Source: Adiantum capillus-veneris
Lineage: Eukaryota; Streptophyta; Polypodiopsida; Polypodiales; Pteridaceae
Direction: 5' to 3'
NCBI GenBank assembly: GCA_014529385.2
Contig: CM043944.1
Span: forward strand, 68,744,895-68,808,894
DNA: 64,000 bases
Shown: one piece after another, positions 36,631-48,218 of the stretch
How the letters are laid out: every line of letters starts with the position of its first letter
Numbering within the stretch: position 1 is the stretch's first letter
The notes under the pieces: model-generated
What the model was told of the DNA's origin: nothing
The model's input: only the letters and a program-made list of their open reading frames with translations
Database searches by the model: none
Made by a program: the position numbers and the translations under genes

Positions 36631-37379
36631 AAAAAAAAATCTTGGGAAGAGGACAAGCAGCTTGGCTTGTGCCCAATGAAAAGATGGACACAACCACAGC
36701 CAGACTGCCTGTCCTCTGCCGAAGAAAGCAAGCAGCACCAAAATCAACCGTGCTGCCGCAGAAATTTCGACAGAGTTCCCTTCTTTTACATAAACTTTTT
36801 AAAAAAAAACCATATCATGTATACTCCTTCTACATGCTATCATGTAGGATCTCAGATGAGATTTAAGGCCAATGAAAGAAATGAAATGAACTTTGTGCAA
36901 AACCATAACCGTACCAACTTAAAAGCATAACCATAACGAAATTAATTTGTGCAAAACCATAACCAAATTAAAACCATAACCGGCCATAACCACTTTGATC
37001 AAAACCATAATGCAGATAACCATAACCATAAACAAAATTAACAATAACCATAAGCATAACCATAAACAAAACAAGAACCATAACCATGTCTATACAAGAA
37101 TAGGAGAAATAACCATGTCTATACAATGACAATGACAATAACCATAACCATAAGGAAAACAATAACTGTCTGAACAATAACCATAACCATATATGTATGT
37201 ACAAAAAAGAGACACAGAAGCGTGTCTGTGTCTCACAAAGCATATATATGAAATCCGGTCCACTGATGACTATGTGTCACAACCTGCACATAGGACAAGT
37301 CTCAAAATTAGTATTGATATTACTTCACATATACTTACTTAATTAAATCAACTCACACATATTAACGTCTCACCTCAAG
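36631..37379. repeat. Irregular (CCATAA)n-type repeat and flanks
   Basis: From about 36900 to 37195 words such as CATAACCATAACC, ACAATAACCATAA and AACCATGTCTATACA recur. The long minus-strand frame here simply translates the repeat. The remainder shows no gene. Confidence 0.75.
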
Positions 37380-38260
37380 CGATCAGCGAGACTGTAAGGC
37401 CTCCCAGTCTACAGGCTCTCCTGAAGCATCAAGATCATTCAATACTTCATAGATACCTCTGCGATATCCATCTGTCTCCTCCTGGCATGTCGGGGCTCGA
37501 TGCATCGCAAGATTCTGCGTTTATACAGAAATCAAAGTAACAAGATACATGATTCATCGCGTTTTAAAAAACGCCATAGTTAGGATTGGATTAGAAACTC
37601 ACAAACTCATAGAAAAAGGTGTCGAAGCCTCCTCTGCCAAGATGAGATGTCCCACTGGTCATCTGTCGTATCTGCGCGGCCTGACGCTGCTGTCTGAACC
37701 GCATGTCCGCTGTCCACTTATCCTCCCTGATCTGCAGCTATGTCTCGTGTGGTATGCCTGAAGGCTTCGGCGAGCCGGTTCTGAAAGCCTATCGAGCTGC
37801 ATCTCGTCGATGTTTCACAGTGTCCCGTGCAACACCCTTGATCCACCTCCTCGGAACAGCCTTTGAACTTGGAGCAGGCTGGTACTCACTCAGGATGGTC
37901 TCCACTATGTAACTGACTTTGTCCTCATCCTGATCAAGCCAATGCGTCAGAATGTTGGTCGAAAACTGCAGCTCCGCGAGCTGGCGAATCCGCTGTCTTG
38001 TCTCAGCCCCGACTCTATCCATGTCAACTGAACGATCTGCCCGTATAGTATAGAGCTTGGAGGCACTAGGATCGTGTGTCCCCCAAGGTGTCCGAGGTGT
38101 GCCAAGAGGTGTGCCTGGGTAGGACGGGGGTCATGAGCGAGGAGGGGTCGAAGCATCTGTGGACCCTCTTCCACAACAACCACCACCTCCACCTGACGAT
38201 CGCCAAGCCCAGGAGATTCACTATTAGTAATGAGGGGATGTCACCTGCTTGCATCAAAAT
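37380..38260 (-). pseudogene. CACTA-2 ORF2-type protein remnant
   Basis: Minus-strand segments in order: a Pro/Ser/Thr linker ending TSDTLGDT, a helical block MDRVGAETRQRIRQLAELQF, then ILTHWLDQDEDKVSYIVETI, WTADMRFRQQ, and TSGTSHLGRGGFDTFFYEF. The order (helical domain, then a H/G/F-rich segment) resembles plant En/Spm-type ORF2 proteins of the Ptta class, and it parallels 10100-11014 in CACTA-1. Stops after DAAR and HET may be real or intron borders. Confidence 0.45.
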
Positions 38261-40063
38261 TAGAGAAAACCCCCTATGTATGGTATCTTACATGCTAACC
38301 TACCCCCCTACATACGAACAAGATACAGACGTTCTCGCAATGAGCCATCCCCCCTTATATGGATTTTGTACGGAATGTAATGACCCACTATTTTATGTAT
38401 ACTAGTAACATAACAATCTAGAAGCACATGCTATAGTAAAAATACATGATGAACTACAAATGAACAGCAAGTGTACAGTGTAGTGTGTTTTCATTTGCAA
38501 TAGATGTTAAGAGAACAAACCATGAAAAACAACAAGTATAATGAATACTAAACTAAAATAAACCAATCATTTTCAATGTAATTTGTCAAAAAATAGCATT
38601 TACCTTGTAAACTAATACAAATCTCAATCTCAAAATATATGATAGTAGCCACCTACTTAGTAGGCTTCCCACATGGGATTTAAGGCACACATATGAAATG
38701 GATTGTTCTTTAAATAACAAATAATGCATACTCTTAAACAACCATGAAAAACTTCACTCATCAAATCAAAACACATTACAAAACAACCCATTAAAAGATT
38801 AATCTTTTTGAACAAAAACAATTATATGTGATATGAATGCGCGTCTATGTTTAAGCAAAGTGAAACTTTTAGAAAAGCACCATCTATATTTAATTTTGAG
38901 TTTGTACATAAAATATAAATCTTAAAAAAATTGCCAGAGTCTCCTTTGTACGGAGACCTATTTCTCAAAAAAAACCAGTACACCCTTTTCTTGGGCTCCC
39001 ACATGGGATTTTCATCACATAATTTCTTTTTCCAAAAAAAATGTCCACCTCATCTTGGGCTCCCACGTGGGATTTAAGGATTATCTTACACATTAAAATC
39101 AAGAACATTTTCAAAAGAGTCAAAGTAATCTAACTTCAAAGTGGTAGTATGACCTGCATATCATAGTACATAGGAAACCTCCAATCACAAAGTCTAATCA
39201 CATGATTACCAAAAGGCCACGTCCACGTCTATAGGCGATCATGTACAAAGAAAACACAAAATGAAACATAAAAGTAGCCTACCAAATTAACTTGAGAACC
39301 TTCAAAATCAAACTACATTCCAACTGCTAGTATCTCATGCTTCTCATACTACACAATCAACAAAATGGCATGTCCATGTCATATGGCTGCCGTGTGCATA
39401 AAATACATAAATCAAAACATCAAAATGAAATGTCTAAACAAAGTTTCCTAAATGAAGTGCGCATCCCTTAATCAAGATTTCACTGGTCCACATGCCATGT
39501 CGGACAAACATCTTTCATAGAGCACATCATCTTTTTATGCAAATACTTTTATCTAGGTACTGAGCACAATTCTAAGTCAATATTTTCAAAGTGTAGTCAT
39601 CCCTCATCTTTGCCACTTGATTGGTTTACTAGCTCCCTTCGTAGCTTTTCAGATAACACATATTGTGTATTTGTATCTTTGGCACGCTTACTCTTCTCTC
39701 TTTTTACACACCAAGCCAAATCCCAAGCCTTTGAGTTTTACCGACTGAACACCTTCGTGAAGAGCTTCATATAAATCATGGACGTACTTCTCCATGTTAC
39801 CAATGTAACTATAAGCAGACTGGCAAGCTTTGTCTTTGCTTATAGCAAAGGTTTCCTTGGAGACCGCACTTACAATTTCTTTTTCAAGCATTTTGTCTAT
39901 GAGCGTCTCATTTTGCACAATACTTTGTACCTGATTCTCCGGTAATTGACTAATCACCTTGCAGAGAGTTGACCTTAGAGACTAAAGAAATGCCTACTTC
40001 TTACCCTCTGCCATAATGACTATATAGATATACTATTAAAAAGAAGAAGCATTCAAGTCAACC

Positions 40064-40100
<37 letters not shown>

Positions 40101-40104
40101 ACCT
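38261..40104. other. Mostly non-coding; repeated CCCACATGGGATTT words
   Basis: A/T-rich sequence. CCCACATGGGATTTAAGG or close variants occur near 38668, 38998 and 39061. One minus-strand frame (39688-39957) is listed separately. An (AT)n tract lies at 40066-40097. Confidence 0.6.
39688..39957 (-). CDS. Hypothetical open frame, 89 codons
   Basis: Lys/Glu-rich, probably helical, ending LGFGLVCKKREE. The frame continues above its ATG as a possible exon (TLCKVISQLPENQ). I do not recognise it. The composition is coding-like, unlike the surrounding DNA, and it lies among CACTA remnants, so it could be a transposon exon or a captured host exon. Confidence 0.3.
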   Translation of the reverse strand: MISQLPENQVQSIVQNETLIDKMLEKEIVSAVSKETFAISKDKACQSAYSYIGNMEKYVHDLYEALHEGVQSVKLKGLGFGLVCKKREE

Positions 40105-40219
40105 AGATGAATCCAGAATAAACCCAGATTCACCCTTAAAGGAAAGTGCAAGGTATAGACCTATGGTAGTCACCCAGAAAACAATATAACCATCAACTCC
40201 ATCATGCATAGTATTGACT
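40105..40219. repeat. 115-bp block shared with CACTA-1 (9527-9641)
   Basis: It has the same succession of words as the block at 9.5 kb (ATGAATCCAGAATAAACCCA, AGTGCAAGGTA, TAGTCACCCAG, CAATATAACCATCAACT). It suggests a third CACTA copy begins to the left or ran through here. Confidence 0.75.
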
Positions 40220-41003
40220 AAATACCATGACATCCCCACTAACGTTGTCAGTGCCCAATAGTGGGTGTAGAACTAGGTACTAACAAATGCTCCCAAACAC
40301 AACACACACCACACGCGCACACACATGAGCATACATAAACACAAAGTTCAGCGTACTGAGTTTCTGTCATGACTCCGGAGATCAAGGGCAAACTCAGCCA
40401 TAATGAAGCATAGCACTAAAAGAAGCATTAAAACAAAAAAATTAGCACACAAATGAGGTAGTTGATAGGGCATACGCACCACAAAAGATAGAAAGAATTA
40501 GCACAATATCAACTGGTCGTAACTCGGACGAAAGATCCCCATTTTCAGCCCTCAAAAATGCAACCAAAACAATCATTTTCAGCCACCGAAACAGCTTAGA
40601 AATTCATCATTTAGAAGATCACAGATTTCAGCCCTAAAGTCGTCGTTGTCATCACCGTCGTCGTCATTGCATAGTCCCAAGTTGCATCAGTCCATTGCAT
40701 ACGCATTGTACCACTTTGTGCAATCAATAAGTAGACCACTCTCGCCGACGAGAGTGGTGCCTTCAGAGGAGGGTTTTACAACGTCTCGGGTGTCGTATCT
40801 CTCTTGTCTCTCTATCTCTCAGACTCATACACTTGTACGCACATTGTCCACTCACTTTGTTCATGATCATAGCACTTTCCATTAAGAATGGAAGGCTCTC
40901 CCTTCCATAAGAATTAAAAGGAACCTTGAGCACAGTTCGGAGCACTCATCTTGAGCAAAGCGCAAACAATCATTCCGCTGCAGCTAACAACGTCAAACTA
41001 TCA
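40220..41003. other. No gene seen
   Basis: Includes a GTCGTCGTTGTCATCACCGT run near 40637. An open plus-strand frame (40646-40885) shows no motif. Confidence 0.55.
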
Positions 41004-41448
41004 CATCAAAGCTCCTGCATTAACCTAATGTGACACATTGGTATACCATATTTCACTTTGAAAACTAGAAGAACTAAAGGTGAAAATCGATAGCTTAAGA
41101 TGGCACACCCGGTCAAGCCATATGACCATGTGACAAATTGAGACTATATTTGCATCAAAGCTTCTGCATTAACCTAATGAGACACATTGGTATACCATAT
41201 TTCACTTTGAAAACTAGAAGAGCTGAAGGTGAAAATCGATAGCTCAAGATGGCACACCCGGTCAAGCCATATGACCATGTGACAAATTGAGACTATATTT
41301 GCATCAGAGCTCCTGCATTAACCTAATGTGTCATTGGTACACCATATTTCACTTTCGAAACTAGAAGAACTGAAGGTGAAAATCGATAGCTCAAGATGGC
41401 ACACCCGGTCAAGCCATATGACCATGTGACAAATTGAGACTATATTTG
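41004..41448. repeat. 149-bp tandem repeat, three copies
   Basis: Units start CATCAAAGCTCCTGC at 41004, CATCAAAGCTTCTGC at 41153 and CATCAGAGCTCCTGC at 41302. Each holds the same CATTGGTATACCATATTTCA and GATGGCACACCCGGTCAAGC words. The spacing is exactly 149 bp; the third unit lacks a few bases. No coding content. Confidence 0.95.
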
Positions 41449-43257
41449 TAATTATATACAAAATAAAGACATTGTGTACGTGTGACACATAGACCCAAGG
41501 TATGCTAGACGTGTCTTTTACCAAGATACAAACGAACCGATCGAGTGCAATCCAGACGTTCATCTAAGTAGAGGCCATAAGCATGAATAAATGCAAAAAA
41601 AATCCCAGCCATTTGAATGAGCCTCATCTCAGAAATCCGAAGCATTCACAACACACAGACCCCGTTTCCAGAGAGTGTAAGCTCTTGTTCAAAAGCAGAA
41701 TCTCCATCTCTCAACAGGCGATGGGAAAGCATTAGGGCTTTGATGGCGACAATCCAGCCATGAGTCTTACTCACACGCTTGGAAATAGCCTGGACGCATG
41801 AACTCACATAAGACCTTCAATAGGACATCAAGTGGAGAACCTCTTGCACGTATTTTTCCTCCATCGGAGTGTCATCATGGCTCGTAGCCTTCACAATAGC
41901 TACTTCAAGGTCAACCAAAACCTGCACTTGCTACCTTGGCTAAGGAGATGCTAGTCTGATCCTTCAAAACCCCCAAGGCACTGCAAAGTGACACCTGCGT
42001 TGGGGCCATCATCAAGACGTAGATCAAACGCATAGGTGCGTTAGTGATGTAACACACAAGAGAAAATAAGTGCTGGATTCTTTCAAGTACCTACCATTAT
42101 ACCATTTTTGGAGATTGCTAAAACGGTATCTTAGTTAGAGCGCATCGCAAATAGTTTAGCTACAATCTTATAGATTATTTAAAGGATTATTAATATATAT
42201 ATAGTACGATGTTGAAGCTAATGTGACTATCTCTTGCAGGCCCTATTGAGAAATCAATCTCACGATAAAGTGGTCATGAAATTACAAGACCGACTAAGGT
42301 GGTCTAGCTGAAGGCCTGACCAAGTGGCTAGGTAAAGGATGTGATCTAGTATGTGTGGGTATCAAATGTTAATCCATTAAGGTCTAGCTCAAGGCTTTCA
42401 TGTTGGCAACCTTCTTAGGTGAGTTAACCTTCAATATGAGCATCGAGCCAACATTACATGCCCACACTTGTCGATGCTTGAAATATCTAGGATGCGGATG
42501 TGGCTTACTTTGGGCCATTATGCATTATGATAAAAACGCATGATACACACCCAAAACTTTTAAATGCCTTTGAAGGACTGAAGGGCTACCCCTGTTGATC
42601 TTTTTCCGCCTTCCCCTCTTTGCGTTTCTCTCTCTCGCTATGTAATGTACTCAAGGCTAAGCTGAGACAAACTTTTCCCCAATGGCAAACTTTTCTAAGG
42701 TGCATCTTATTGTTCCTCTTTGGAAAACCAATTGTTTAGGTTGTGGTAATGACAAGGGGTTATGGCTCAACCCCTACAAAATGTAGATGTGGGTGGATTC
42801 GTGGGCACAATCCTATTCAACTAGCTGTTGTAAAGCATCCATTGGGGCAGAAAAAAGGTTGCAAATTGAGAAGTTTGAAGATCACACTCAATTCAGTGGC
42901 ATAATGCATCATTCTAGGTTAATTTGTTTAAAATTCATTTGAGTCGTTAGTGTGATAAGATTGAAGTGTACCCGGCTTTTATAAATCTAGGGTGTCTTTT
43001 GTCCTATCAGTCCTTACACATAGCTTTCCTAATTGTCTACTGAAAGCTCAATTGGCAAAGGGCACTATTGATCAATGCAAGTGCTGCTTGCTCTACCAAA
43101 TTCCACACAATCATGGGAGCATGCTGCTCACAAATGACAACCTAACTTATGCTAGAGGAATCACTCGGTGCATACAGGTAGACCAAGATGATTGATTAAA
43201 ATGGAGAAGCTCAAAGGCATGATATAATTGAATTACTCACAATGCTATTATATATCA
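41449..43257. other. No supported gene
   Basis: Mixed sequence. A plus-strand frame at 42992-43195 looks partly coding-like but has no motif I recognise. Confidence 0.5.
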
Positions 43258-43430
43258 CTCGTAGGGATTTGGGCAGAGCTTGAAACCTCTGGTGTCTTTG
43301 GCTGCAGCACGCGCAGCAAGCTCCAAGCCTCCAAGACGCAACATCGAGCAGCTCAGAACAGACTCAGGAGCTCTTGTAGTAGGCGTAGCAGGCTGTAGCG
43401 TAACTGGCACAACAATCGGGGTGCAATTAA
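43258..43430 (-). CDS. Possible exon of unknown protein
   Basis: The minus strand is open for about 55 codons, ending MLRLGGLELAARAAAKDTRG then FKLCPNPYE and a TGA. Ala-rich codon use looks genic. Candidate splice acceptors (TACAG, GCCAG) lie upstream. It sits downstream of the UGT fragment on the same strand but is not a UGT C-terminus. Not identified. Confidence 0.25.
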
Positions 43431-43558
43431 TCCCAAGGACGTTGTAAAATTAAGCAAAAAACAATAGCTAGTAGCTTTTGTAACACGGAAAATCAAATTA
43501 TATTTGTCTAAAAATTGAAGTTAAATAATGTCCAAAGTTGCATGTTGGCTAACCTGTA

Positions 43559-44258
43559 CTAAATTTTGGCCTTAGAGGAGTAGTTGATGTCATCCACCAG
43601 CCCAGCTCGAAGAACCCAAAGAAAATGTTGTTGGCTGGCAAGGAGGCCATTCAAAAACTCTTCACATTGGGTTTTTGAAAGGATAGTTGTGCTCCCAAAG
43701 GAGATGTATAGAACAGATGAGATGGGATGTTGATCTAGCCAAGCCAAGCAACCTTTGTCTTCTTCCCACAAGCTAGTCGCGCTCTCCTCAGTGAGAGATT
43801 CTACCCAAAACCCCACATCATAAATCGGAACATTGCAACACTTAGATAGAGTGGCAATGGTGGAAGCCTCAAGATCTTCATAGCTGTTGACGACGACAGC
43901 ATGGGCTCGAGTGTCGCACACTTGCCATGACTTGGTTGAGTTGGTCCACAAAGAGACTGTTTCATCTGTGACATACCTAAAATGAGGAATATCTTCGTTG
44001 CGTAATGTTGGCAAACCAGCAAGTTCCCGAAAAGCTTTTGCATTTCTACACCTGGTGCTGTTGTTTCCTCCTTCACTGCAAGGCACCAAATTCTACATGT
44101 TGAGGGTGGCCTAGGCCTTAAAATCTTAAGAGACAAACAATGAAAATATTCACCTTCAATGTCCTTGACACCTCAAGGACAGCAAAGGCAAACTTGACTT
44201 TACAAACGCTCATGCCCTTTTGAGGATACGATGGTAGCCACTAAACTAGAAGGAACTT

Positions 44259-44298
<40 letters not shown>

Positions 44299-44759
44299 AG
44301 AGAGAGAGAGACCTTCTTCAAGGGATAGAGCTCCCCTAGTGTGATGTAATGGGTGAACAGAAGGCGTGAAGCGCAGCACGGGTAGAGCACAATGCAGGGA
44401 ATGCCGAGCTTGTCGGAAACATCTTGGGTAGGGAACATGATGTTGAAGTCGGAGAGGAGGCAGGTGACAGTAGGGCCATGTCGGTTGAGAGAGAGGATGA
44501 GCTTCTCGAGATCGGTGGCAATGGAGACCAAGGCATCGTAGGCTTCCAGCAAGGAGAGCTTGAAGCCGTTGGAGAGGTCGATGCCACGGAGCGGGAGGCG
44601 GATGCTGCGGACAAGTGAATGAGGGGCAGCAGCAGCCGTAGGGGTTATAGTTGGGTAAGGATTGTGGTGCTCCTGTGCCAGAGGCAAGACATTGGCGGCG
44701 TCGGAAGTGGTGATGATGATGTTGGATTGTTGCTTCGCTAGCAGCTTGCAGAGGCGCAT
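43559..44759 (-). pseudogene. Family-1 UDP-glycosyltransferase fragment, truncated before the PSPG box
   Basis: Exon one (44313-44759): MRLCKLLAKQQSNIIITTSD, then the acceptor-side domain through ELYPLKK, ending at a GT donor (44312-44311). Exon two starts at 44092 after CATGTAG with NLVPCSEGG and runs through GLPTLRNEDIPHF, VVVNSYEDLEAS, CLAWLDQHPISSVLYISFGS and HFLWVLRAGLVDD to a stop at 43559. Plant UGTs transfer sugar from UDP-sugars to small molecules. This copy lacks the PSPG box that binds the UDP-sugar, and its N-terminus is out of frame with the usual MAREK-type start seen just upstream. The intron contains a (TG)n/(CG)n/(GA)n tract. Confidence 0.85.
44254..44310. repeat. Microsatellite in the UGT intron
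   Basis: (TG)n, then (CG)n, then (AG)n, directly beside the splice donor of UGT exon one. Confidence 0.9.
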
Positions 44760-44799
44760 GCCACATGATGATGCTGCTACTACTCCTGCTTCTCACGAG

Positions 44800-46118
44800 C
44801 CATCACCGTTTCCTCGACTCCCTCCCGCACAGCTGCTTTCTTCGCCCGTCTACACATGAGTCCCCGCTGATCCTCGATTTTCAAAACCCCCTTCTGGATT
44901 TTCAAACACCCCCACAGGGTAGGCCTCTCTCAAGACTAAGGCCCATGTCACACTAGGTCGGCGGTCATCTCATGAAAGGGAAAGCAGCCAATAAAATTCT
45001 CTGCCTTAAGCTTTGCAAGTCACACTAGGCGGTGGCCAAGGAGAAAAAGGTCCACGTTGGACTGCTGAGTCACGACCAGGGAAGGAGAAAAACGTCCGAG
45101 GGGTCATCGTCGCCCATCCTCGCCCATGGCTTCGATCAGCCAATCAGTGCTTAGCATACGATTGCAAAGCTTCCAACAGGTGCCGCCTTGTGTGATAGGC
45201 TATGTGGAAGCATGCAGATTTTCTTCTGTGGACACTCAGGCCATGGTATGCCAACTCAGACGTGATCGGCCATCGTGTCTGACTTCACCCTAAGTGGCAC
45301 GAGCATGGGAGGGTGGGATCTACGATAGGGGCTTGTGGATTGTAGATCCCAGTGACGACGACGAAAGAAAATTAGCGTACCCTAGATTACTTTTTATTAT
45401 GGCCGTAGATTCTAGTGGTGGCGCCGAAAGTATGTTAGGGTATAGTAGATTGGTTATGTAGGCTTTGGAGATGAATCACTTCATTATTTTTGGACCAAGG
45501 CTAGAAAAATACAATTTTCCTAACCGAAGAAAATAAGCGCAAGCTTTAAATTCTCTTGGTTTTTAGGTCAAAATTTAAATCTTTTGTTGGTAGTTACACT
45601 AAAGTTTGTGAAAACTTCTCGGTTTTCTTCAAGGCAAGCTCAAAATCCAATAGGGATTTTAGGATTTCAGGCGGTTAAAATACATTGGACCCTGGTTTTT
45701 TTCTAACAATATTTTGGACATAATCACCTATTTTGTGAGGTAATATGTGACAAACTACATGCTAAGCACTAAAAAATGCATCTCAATTGTCAAAAAGGAA
45801 TAAAAAGTAGAAAAGCTTGAACAATCTTACCAAAGTAAATACATGGGTACTTTGGGAATTTTAAAAATTTGAAGGGTATTTTGGGAATTCGGACAAGTTA
45901 GAGGGGTTTGAGCTTGGCTTTAAGAAAACGAGGAGATTTACATAAGTTTTAGCGTATTTAGCAACAATGTAGCCCCAATGTAAACTCCCCGCCCCCCCTT
46001 CCTTATGTGTACGGTATGAGTATGAAATAATGAGGGCTACCCCTATTGTATACGCTTATGTACAAAATCCAAAAACCCCCCTATTGTACACTCACGTGGT
46101 ACCGTACAGAAAAACACA
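44800..46118. other. No gene seen; includes a copy of the 33-kb dispersed repeat
   Basis: 45480-45660 carries CTAGAAAAATACAATTTTCC, GAAAATAAGCGCAAGCTT and GTCAAAATTTAAATCTTTT in the order found twice at 33 kb. The rest has no coding signal. Confidence 0.65.
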
Positions 46119-46435
46119 GTGAATCCCCCGGGTCGCCAAGATCATCAAGTACGCCTGTGCTGCGAGGATGAGGACTTACCCGCCTCTTCCGCACCCCTAG
46201 GTGTCGAAGCGGCCGTGATGGGAGAAGCAGGCGTCGTACCCGTAGGCGTCCCCCCCCCCCCCAGGCGTCGGATCCTCGGGCGTGAAGCCGGGAGGCGTAG
46301 TACCCGTGCCTCTAGTTAACCAGTACTAAGAAGCCTCTGCCATCTGAGCAGGCGTCATCTGTGTGATGAAGCCCATGAACGCATCTGCACTCATAGAAGA
46401 GGGATCTGGAAACTGGTCTGCCATACTAAAGTCCT
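46119..46435 (-). pseudogene. CACTA-3 ORF2 N-terminal remnant
   Basis: The minus strand encodes MADQFPDPSSMSADAFMGFI then TQMTPAQMAEA, followed after a stop by a Gly/Pro-rich PPGFTPEDPTPGG segment. Position just 3' of the transposase remnant at 46.7-47.0 kb on the same strand fits CACTA gene order. The assignment rests on position and composition. Confidence 0.35.
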
Positions 46436-46689
46436 ACACAAAGAAAGTAAAATAAAGCGTCAGAAAACCTTTGTTTAAATTAACTTTAAGCTTAATTTTA
46501 AATCAACCTCTTTACACAAACACTTACAAGCCTAGGCCTCGACGAGTGAGGCATCATCGATAAGATATTGCACCGTATAATCGTCTATCTCTAATTGCAA
46601 ACATAACTCTACCCCAACTCGTTCTGGCAGATTGTCTTCATCCATTGCATCTTCATCTACAAGTGTCAATTTTCAGCTTTGTCTGCCAT

Positions 46690-47028
46690 ACCTTCGTCCA
46701 TCTCATCTAATGTCACAGTAGTATGGACGTCATCTGACTGACTTTCCTCCATGAGCTCTTGCCCTTCAAATACTTGTTTATTTCTTGGAGCAACATGAAA
46801 CACAAACCACCATTGTCACTCTCGAGGGTCCGGTACAAAGACCACTTGCTCGCAATGTTTGAGGAGAGCAAATGTGTCGCTCGCATCTGTCCAAACCTTT
46901 GTAGAATCTATTTGCACCGTTGCATTGAGACCAGAAGTAATCACCTTGAACCACTTCACATCCAACAAAAACATCTCAACCCGCCTGAAGCTGACTTTCA
47001 GGATATTTGACACCAGACCACAGTACAC
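46690..47028 (-). pseudogene. CACTA-3 transposase C-terminal remnant (DUF4216-like)
   Basis: The minus strand reads VYCGLVSNILKVSF, FLLDVKWFKV, TFALLKHCEQVVFVPDPRE, then an in-frame TGA, then QWWFVFHVAPRNKQVFEGQE. These are the lines of the plant CACTA transposase C-terminal domain (Y.G...I.ELDY, F.C.WFDV, F.LA.QA.QVFYV.DP, W.VV...PR). The last part aligns with CACTA-1 at 11.5 kb. The single stop and missing upstream domains make it a remnant. Confidence 0.65.
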
Positions 47029-47265
47029 TACTAGCCATAGGGGGGTTTGCGAGGGACTAATAATTGACGGGCGTCGTTTAACCGATGATGAACACGTCGC
47101 ATAGATGAGGTTTCAGTCGTATAAGCAAGGATATTTTTTTAAAAAAAAATCAGCCGTCGCATAAACAACCATTGCCGATGCATAATCGACAACTTGAATT
47201 TTTAGCCGTGGCATAATAGACGCTTCAAATTGGGCCTTGCTTAAACGACGCAGCAAAACGAGGCT
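47026..47265. mobile_element. Candidate CACTA terminus with subterminal repeats (CACTA-4)
   Basis: CACTACTAGCCATAGGGG begins at 47026, preceded by GTA, at the upstream edge of the CACTA-3 transposase remnant. The following 240 bp contain GTCGTTTAA, CGTCGCATA, CCGTCGCATAAAC and TTAAACGACG words. No opposite end was found, so this is one terminus only. Confidence 0.5.
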
Positions 47266-47650
47266 CCTAGAGACGCCTGCACACTGCCCTTTCTCTCATG
47301 CAACGAGGCACTTCTATATTATTGTTGCAAAGCCTTTGGAATATGACTCGCGTGAAATTATACACAATAGCGAGCTCCACGGCAGCGCTACAGCAAAATA
47401 CGCAAAACAAGAGCACGTACTCTCCCCCCCTCCCCCCCCCTCTTCTTCATCACTTGCCTCTTTAGTGTAAAATGCAATACCGCAGGTTTATGTAATTCAA
47501 AGGTGTGACCAAACGGGTACGAGAGATAGGAATTTCTATTAACGATAATGAGAGGGAGAGGAGTCTGTAGCACTGAGTGTATGTGTGTGTCCTGAGAGGC
47601 TCTCGGAGAGCGAGAGGAAGTTATCACATGGACTACATGCATCCGTGCTA
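47266..47650. other. No gene seen
   Basis: Short stretch with C-rich runs near 47425-47441 and no coding signal. Confidence 0.55.
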
Positions 47651-47695
47651 CGTGTGTGTGTGTGTGTGTGTGTGTGCGCCCTTATGCATGTGGGC

Positions 47696-47786
<91 letters not shown>
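47651..47786. repeat. (TG)n and (GA)n microsatellites
   Basis: (TG)n at about 47651-47677 and an 86-base (AG)n at 47700-47786. Confidence 0.95.
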
Positions 47787-48218
47787 CACAACAAGCTCCT
47801 ACGACGTGGATACAAGAAGAGAGGAAAAGAACCCGAAGAATGGCCATGCCTCTCAACCTCCGCTTCAATTCATGGGCTTAACATGTGAAAACTTAGGCAC
47901 AAAAAATGGAGTCTCCAAGCTTGGATTTCAATATTGCACTTTGTTAGTGCCTACAAATAGGTTCAGAGCTATGTTTCAAAAAAAAAATTCAATGTGTGAG
48001 TGTGCATGTGTGTAGGTTGTGTGTGGAGGAGACCTTAATACTGCGTGTGTACAAGAGTGTGTGTGTGTGCGCGCGTGCGCATATGCAATGACAACTCAAA
48101 AGCAAACCTCTATCATCACATAGCTTCACCAGCATATAAGTAAGAGTGCGCATTGATACAGACAGAAGAAGCAGAGCGCAATATATAAAGGGGCAAAATC
48201 TAGCTTCAAGCAGTGTAT
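47787..48218. other. No gene seen
   Basis: Between the microsatellite and the 3' end of the 48.2-kb pseudogene on the minus strand; it may include that gene's former 3' UTR. Confidence 0.5.

Noticed and set aside
36968-37243. Minus-strand frame of 91 codons rich in Tyr-Gly and Leu-Trp
   Set aside because: It is a translation of the CCATAA-type repeat.
40646-40885. Plus-strand frame of 79 codons
   Set aside because: Serine-rich composition from a GTCGTC-like run, no motif and no support from context.
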